This document shows, piece by piece, positions 58,101-64,000 of a DNA stretch of 64,000 bases. The position numbers and the translations under genes were made by a program. The notes under the pieces were generated by a model. That model ran no database searches. It saw only the letters and a program-made list of their open reading frames with translations, and was not told the DNA's origin. The first letter of the stretch is position 1. Each line of letters begins with the position of its first letter. Source of the stretch: Callipepla californica brunnescens (taxonomy: Eukaryota > Chordata > Aves > Galliformes > Odontophoridae); contig JALIRH010000010.1 in NCBI GenBank assembly GCA_023055505.1, forward strand, positions 2,977,501 to 3,041,500, written 5' to 3'.

Positions 58101-60723
58101 GTCTTATTTAGTGGCTTGATGACACGCAGGGGAGGATAACAACCTGTATGGCACCTGAATGGAAGCCAGGCTGCAAGAGGAAGATCCTGGAGGAATCAAG
58201 AAGAAGACAGACTGTCTGTGCATGGCATGAATCTCATCTCGAAATGCAGCGCCTTCATAAATGGCTCTCCCCAAAGAAAGACTTTCTGGCTTTTTAGTCA
58301 TTTGAGCTGGGATGAATGGATGCTTTCAGTGTTGTCCCAGGCAGAACAGGAAACACTCAGCACCCAGGTCTGCTGTAGTCAGATGAAGTATTTGAATTGA
58401 ATACTGTTACCCTTTGATAAAACAACGGAAGATTTTATATTTCAAAATGATAGACTTCTTTGAAATCATGTTTTACTTTAAAAGCTGCTTTAACCATGTT
58501 GAATTGATCAAAATTAGAAAAAAAAACCAAACATGACTTTTGTGCAAGGCATAAAAATGTTTTTTCTCTCTGCTTCCTAGTTTGCCAAAATTTCACATTC
58601 TTCTCAAATTGGACAGTGAATTTAGAATTAGTTATTCTCAGAAGTCTATTTTTTGCAAAATAACAGAAATTATGTATGTGAGGGTCAAATCTTTAATTAA
58701 AAAATAATGAAGCTTTTAATATCATAAAAATGAGATGAGGGCAAATGCAGCAGAAGCTCTTGTGTTGATCCTCCTTTCCTACCTTACAATAAAACTGGAA
58801 ATTTCTATTTATTACAACATTTAAGTTGAGTAATGAAGTTACAATTACTTTTCAATAATTAGCCAACAATTTCTTTTTTTCTTTTTAAGCTACCAGATGG
58901 ATACCTGTATGTGAGATTCCAAGTTCAATTCACTATTAAGATGAATATAACTTTTGAATACTTCCCATTGGATCTTTCCAAGTCCAATTTAAATTTGTCC
59001 TTTCTTTACAAATATATTTTTTCTGTATCTTAATACATTACACAACATAAATGATATTCACACTTGCAGCGAACTACTCAGACTAAGTCTAAAAGGTTGT
59101 TCATGTGGAGCATTAATAAATCATAAAATCTTACTCATCACACTGTAGTAGCATCTGTGTAAAGTAAAGTTTGCAAAAGATTTAAGTGTTCCAGAAAACT
59201 GTTATTGCAACAGAGCTGGAAGAGCAGAAAATGGAAATAGCTTGTTGCACATGAAGCAGGTAGTATGGGAAGGTACAATTAGAATTTAAATCCATTAAAT
59301 GTATAAAATGAAATATATCAATGTACAAATAAACATATGAAATGCACATAGCTATATATTGAGCATACATGAAGGTTCCCAAGATAGCTAGCTAAGCCAA
59401 CATTTCATTAAAAAAGTGGGAAAAAAAATGTCACTTATCCATAAATAGTGTTGCATCTGTTCTGAAATAAAACATAAAATGGACAAAAAATTAAATGTTG
59501 CTAGTTCCTGTCTAGTTACTAGAAATCAGTTCCATGTTTTGCTGAAATGCTGTTTTCAGATCTTTCAACATGAAACTGATGCTCTGATGATATGTGATCA
59601 CTAGTGATACCATGGCAAAATCATTACAGTAAAGTGTTTAAAGAGAATATTCCAGCAAAATCTCAAATCCAATCATCTTACAAGTCATATGGAGTTCATT
59701 TTAGTTCCTGACATAATTTGTTCACTTGCGTATGCATGAGCAAATGGCTGCCACTTTCCAGTGGTGAACTGATCCTATTAGTCATCAGACACTTCATAGA
59801 AAGAATGACTATTTATTTTACAAAGTGTGTACGTGTGTGTGTGCAGATGTGTGCAACAGCTGAACTATTTTTGACAAACATTTCCTTGAGTCAAAATTAG
59901 ACTTTCTGTTCAGTGCCAGAGACAGGAACATGAAAAGCCAGTAGCCTGAAGGTTGTGGTAGTCAGCTGGGAAGAGAGACACGCAGATTGCTGTTTCCTTG
60001 CCTGATCCCACATCAAAGGGAAGGGACATGCTCAGAGCACAGACTACCCTAGGAGTGTGCTCACCCTCTGCATTTTCAGTAGAAGATTTTCAAGACTGGC
60101 CCGCTTTCCTGATTTTTATTGCAAAACTCTGAGTGAGTGCAATTTACCAGGATACAGAATGAGAAATCATTACTGTGAAGCATAACATATATATAGTATA
60201 TATAATAGTAAACACCATAATAATCTATTTGTCATATTAAAACTCTCTAAGATTGCTTAAAAGAGAATGTTGTTAACACTGCCCAGTTACAGCATGGATC
60301 AGCAGCAGATCTAGCGATGAGTGCTATGAATCTATGTCATGCAAAAGAACTAAGAAATGCTGTTTTCAACAATTTTGAGACATTTAGAAGTTCTTTACAC
60401 AGCATATTTTCTTGACAGCAGAAACTGGGTAAGAAGTATCTCTTGAATGTATTTTACATGTGACATAATTATCTGCAAATAGCATTTGCTTTACAGTATC
60501 TCTAGGCCTGACTCAAGACCAGACATATGAGGGAGAAGCAGAGGTAGATAGACACTGCAGTAGTTAAATGGATGGTGATTTCCAGCTCTGGATTCCTAGG
60601 TGGTGAAGCAGAAAGCCTTTCCCCTTTGTTGTTTCTGCTGGAAGGTGTGAGTCAGGATGAAACCTAAAACTTATACAGATGCATCATAGAGAATTATGTG
60701 CACAATACCGATGTCAAAGGCAC

Positions 60724-61110
60724 GTAGAATCGTGGGATGGTTGAGGTGGGAAGGCACCTCTGTGGTTTGCCTAACCCAAACCCACCTGTGTAAGCAGGCT
60801 CCGTTGGAACACGTTGCTCAGGGCAGTGTCTGGCTGGGTTTTGAGTACCTTGAGGGATGAACATCCCACACCTTCTCAGGGCAGCCTATGCCAGTGTTTG
60901 ACCACACCCAGCAAAAAATGTTTTCTTACATTTAGGTGGAATTATTTGTACTATTTATTGTCCTGTTGTCACTGAGCACTCAGAACAGCCTGGCTCTGTC
61001 CTCTTTACCTGTGTGTCTCCCCCACTCAAGTGTGGATAAATATGAATAGGTGCCTCTTGAGTTGTCCCTTCTTAAAGGTACACAGTCCAGTCCCTGTGAA
61101 ATCAGGAATA
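60724..61110 (-). mobile_element. CR1 LINE 3' portion, reverse strand
   Basis: 'tagaatcgtgggatggttgagg' at the left is the inverted CR1 tail. The copy continues through 'ggctccgttggaacacgttgc', 'ttgagtaccttgaggg', 'gggcagcctatgccagtgtt' and 'gtcctgttgtcactgagc'. It is about 385 bases. The right edge is uncertain. Confidence 0.9.
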
Positions 61111-64000
61111 GCCCTTGCCATATACATGAAACAACGAATGAAAATAATGGACCACACATTGAGTTTCCACTGCAACACCTGCTCTAAATGCTGCAGTTCC
61201 ACTGGTATATTCTTTCCTCACTGGAACATCTATAAATCAATTTTATTTCATTAGTATTCTTGCTCCAGGTTTATATTTGGGAGTTCCTGATAATACTAAA
61301 ACAACACAAATTGCTTTCCTCTAGACAATTGCACCTGAAAGTATATATACATATGTATTTGCTTATGCGTAACTGTGATGTATGTAACACATACAACATG
61401 TTGGCTGTGTAATTAACCAGTTAGACTGTTAGGAGATGACAATTTTTACTTACTTTAAGCAGATTGTCCGCGGGCTGCTCAAAGAGCTCCATGATCATTT
61501 TTTTCAAGGTTGATTGCTTCCTCCAATTACTCCTACCACCAGCTGTGTTGCGGGACATGTTGTGTTACACAGGTGAGCTGGCTGGCCTGTAAGGTAAATG
61601 GCAGGTCAATTGAAAACCTGGAGTTGTTGAGCTATACAATCATCCAAAAGTATCTCTTTTTCCCTACAAAGCAATAAACCCATGTTGAAGGCATTGCATT
61701 GCCTTGGCCTTCAAACAGGGTGGAGTACACTGCATATTTTAGGCTTCGATGTTATTTATCAAGCCAAATTGCAATTTGCTGTCACAGGCAGCAACAATGA
61801 GAACATAAGAATTGAGACCACAACAAGTCAGACAAATGATGTTCTGTTTCTACTATCCACTTTGGAACAGTTAGCAAGAGCTGATGTCTGTGAAGAGTAT
61901 AACAGCATGGAATGTTTGCTATGAAATGTCCACAAAATACTGTTTCAGCTTTCCCACAACAACAGCTCACAAACTTCAAAGGGTAGTTTCTGCATATTTA
62001 AAAACCTTGAGTGATTTCTCTTCCATGGAGTAGATTTACTCTGTCACTTTTTGAATTCCTGAGGAACCTTGAGTCCAGGTAAAAAAAAATGATCACCTGT
62101 TCTGGTCGTTCTGATCTGTTCATCATATTACGTAAGTAATGGAAAAACTTGAAAAAAAAAACATAAATGGCCCTGAGAATGGCAGAAAATATCTGTGGTA
62201 GTTTTCAAAGCTTGGAAACAATGAAATGTTTCTTTTTTTAGACAAAAAACTTGAATGTTTCCATGTCAGCTAGAATTATTCGTAAGTATATTGTATGAAG
62301 CTAATTTGAAAAATCACCACTTGCTCCTCAGTAAACCACTAACGCTAATCATCCAACTACAAAAACATGACAAAAAGGAAAGATGCAAATGGACAAATTA
62401 ATTTTTTCCCCTTCGGTTTCTTTCTTTCTTGAAGAAAAAAGGCACCAAAACCAATCCATCACGCAAGCATTACAGAGCCCTCACTGATGTCACTAGAAAA
62501 CATAGCGTAACCACAGCAACCTGAGGAGAAATAAAGTGGTGTGACTGGCTTAGATTTTTTTTTTGTTACTGCTTTGTTCTTACTAAGCTCAGAAGAAAGA
62601 AAAAAAAAATGGCTTAGTGCCTGAATCAATATATAATGCCTAAATCAATATATTGTGCATAAATCAATAATATAATTAATTAATAACTTGGTAACTAAAG
62701 AATCCCATGTTTTGTGGATTGCATTTACAAACAATCTAACGCATCTGCACACTTCTCATCATAATATGAACACCAACAAAACAAGCATTCCTGGGGCACA
62801 ACAGGCACCCCTCAACATCAGATGGAAATAAGCCTTAAGAAAGATCTGAGGCCACAAATAAACATACAAAGATATTCAAGAGCACCTTTGGAGAGGCATG
62901 CAGCAGCATCTAAATGGATACTTTTGTTAAAGATGGGATAGTTGAGCTAATAAAAACATCAGCAGCAATACTTATCTCTGTGACATGTACTGAACACCAC
63001 TTTGTCACTAATGGCTGTCTAGTAGCCAGGCATTTCCTTTGCTGGTGCAATACAGCAGACTGTCTAAGCAGAAACAATTCTAGAGACTGACCAGGGCAAG
63101 CGGTTGATTTTGAAGTCAAGGGAGAAAGGACATGCACATGAATTTTCAATTGTCACCTGAAGCAAAGGGATGAGCAGCTAATCCATAAACACATCAGTGG
63201 ATTAAAAAAGGAAATTTTCACATCATATTCCAAGGCTAGGTGAAAAGACATAGCTCCATTTGTGGTCTGGTGGCAAACCAAGGGCAGCTCCCAGGCAGGA
63301 GGATACTCCTGGGGAGTTATTAAGTTTAGCCTTGGGAGAAAGTGCTATGATAAGATTAAAGTTTAGATACATTTCTGGTTAACAGCAACATGAACACAGA
63401 TAGAACCAAGAGAAGCCAACATTCACCTTTCCTGATAGTCATCCAAACAATTTAGGAGAGCATGAATCTCAGGGCAGTTTTACCAGATGAGAACAAAAAT
63501 ACAGAAAGTCAAGTATCTTGTCTCCCAGGTAAGTATCCAACAGGGAATGCTTAATGAGGAACATAAGAACATGGTAATGCTATCTTGCTGTCTCACAATC
63601 TAAACAAATTTGCAGGTCAAAGACTTTTCTAGGGTTGATATCTTTGTAACTCAGCTGACTGAGGGCTCAGAAAAATCCAAGACTCTTCAGTATTTGTATT
63701 AGAAGTATGGACACTTCTATTTCCCCAGATTCATTATGCTGCAGGAGGCTCCAGCAGATGCTTGACCTCTGGAGATGGGCGTGCTGTGCCATGGCTCGCT
63801 CAGAGCCACTTGAGGCTACAGACCCCAAACAGAGGAAGCACTTTGACAACAAAAGGGCCCCTGAGCAAACTTTCACTTTTAACTACCAGTAACCACATAG
63901 CTGAGATTAGAGACCAAGAGTGAAGAGCCTGCTCTTTAAGTTTTGCTAGCACTCTAACATGGGCAACTAGGGAGATGTAAGTTTCTATATGATGTGTCCA
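61111..64000. other. Gene-free DNA to the window end
   Basis: No gene is supported. A small 3 x 19-base tandem repeat lies at 62621-62677. An 80-codon open frame at 61682-61924 has faint, unconvincing likeness to the end of an IgV fold. The next family gene expected in this direction, ICOS, is not visible before 64000. Confidence 0.55.
62621..62677. repeat. Tandem repeat, 3 x 19 bases
   Basis: Three adjacent 19-base units (62621-62639, 62640-62658, 62659-62677) share the core 'aaatcaata' or 'gaatcaata', with substitutions increasing in the third. A minor AT-rich minisatellite. Confidence 0.8.

Larger units (their letters stand above)
52595..60720. other. Gene-free DNA, downstream region
   Basis: No gene was found in this 8 kb. 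It holds an 11-base inverted repeat (54245-54282), a TTTC microsatellite (55044-55140), a G-rich run near 57121-57139 and AT-rich tracts such as 60187-60208. I looked for an ICOS-like IgV exon (a Y-x-C followed by a proline-rich loop) and saw none. Confidence 0.6.

Noticed and set aside
61682..61924. An 80-codon open frame whose end loosely resembles the last strand of an ICOS-type IgV domain
   Set aside because: No paired upstream cysteine in the right context, no proline-rich ligand loop, no clear splice sites, and the frame stops at once. The likeness is too weak.
1..64000. Prokaryotic-type systems (CRISPR arrays, operons, toxin-antitoxin, phage)
   Set aside because: The window has spliced vertebrate genes, CR1 LINEs and microsatellites. 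No evenly spaced direct-repeat arrays or dense short-gene operons are present.

Overview
The window is vertebrate genomic DNA, almost certainly from a galliform bird. It holds the two complete immune co-receptor genes CD28 (ATG at 3279, stop ending 15079) and CTLA4 (ATG at 47014, stop ending 50069), both on the + strand and each split into four coding exons. The bird assignment rests on several CR1 LINE 3' ends, an avian-type LTR, and a decayed mariner copy that I recognise as the chicken 'Galluhop' family. The CD28 protein also closely resembles chicken CD28. I cannot tell chicken from a close relative by eye.

Layout. 1-470 is a reverse-strand CR1 cut by the window edge. 649-1185 is an LTR. 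1917-2184 is a long GGAA/GGGA microsatellite. CD28 occupies 3279-15079 with introns of about 6.9 kb, 0.2 kb and 4.0 kb; the third intron contains the mariner relic (13242-14420). The 3' UTR of CD28 probably ends near 16.46-16.48 kb. About 30 kb of gene-free DNA follows, with CR1 fragments at about 29.7, 30.4, 32.2-32.8 and 45.2 kb. CTLA4 has a TATA box at 46855 and introns of about 1.15, 0.44 and 0.85 kb. Its 3' UTR carries an AT repeat and ends near 50.93 kb. The last 13 kb holds CR1 fragments at 52.5 and 60.7-61.1 kb and simple repeats, but no gene that I can support.

The two genes are tandem paralogues with the same exon plan (leader / IgV / stalk plus membrane span / tail) and the same intron phases (1, 1, 0). 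CD28 is the T-cell co-stimulatory receptor and CTLA4 the inhibitory one; both use an MYPPPY loop to bind CD80/CD86. The CD28 tail has YMNM (PI3K/GRB2) and the CTLA4 tail has YVKM (AP-2 endocytosis). Differences from the mammalian proteins: CD28 has no stalk cysteine for a disulphide dimer and has SYAP instead of PYAP. CTLA4 keeps the stalk cysteine but lacks the second tail tyrosine. ICOS, the usual third member, is not visible in the 13 kb downstream of CTLA4.

I found no novel multigene system. The interesting points are the sequence changes in the two receptors, predicted soluble splice forms, and several repeat or hairpin structures.
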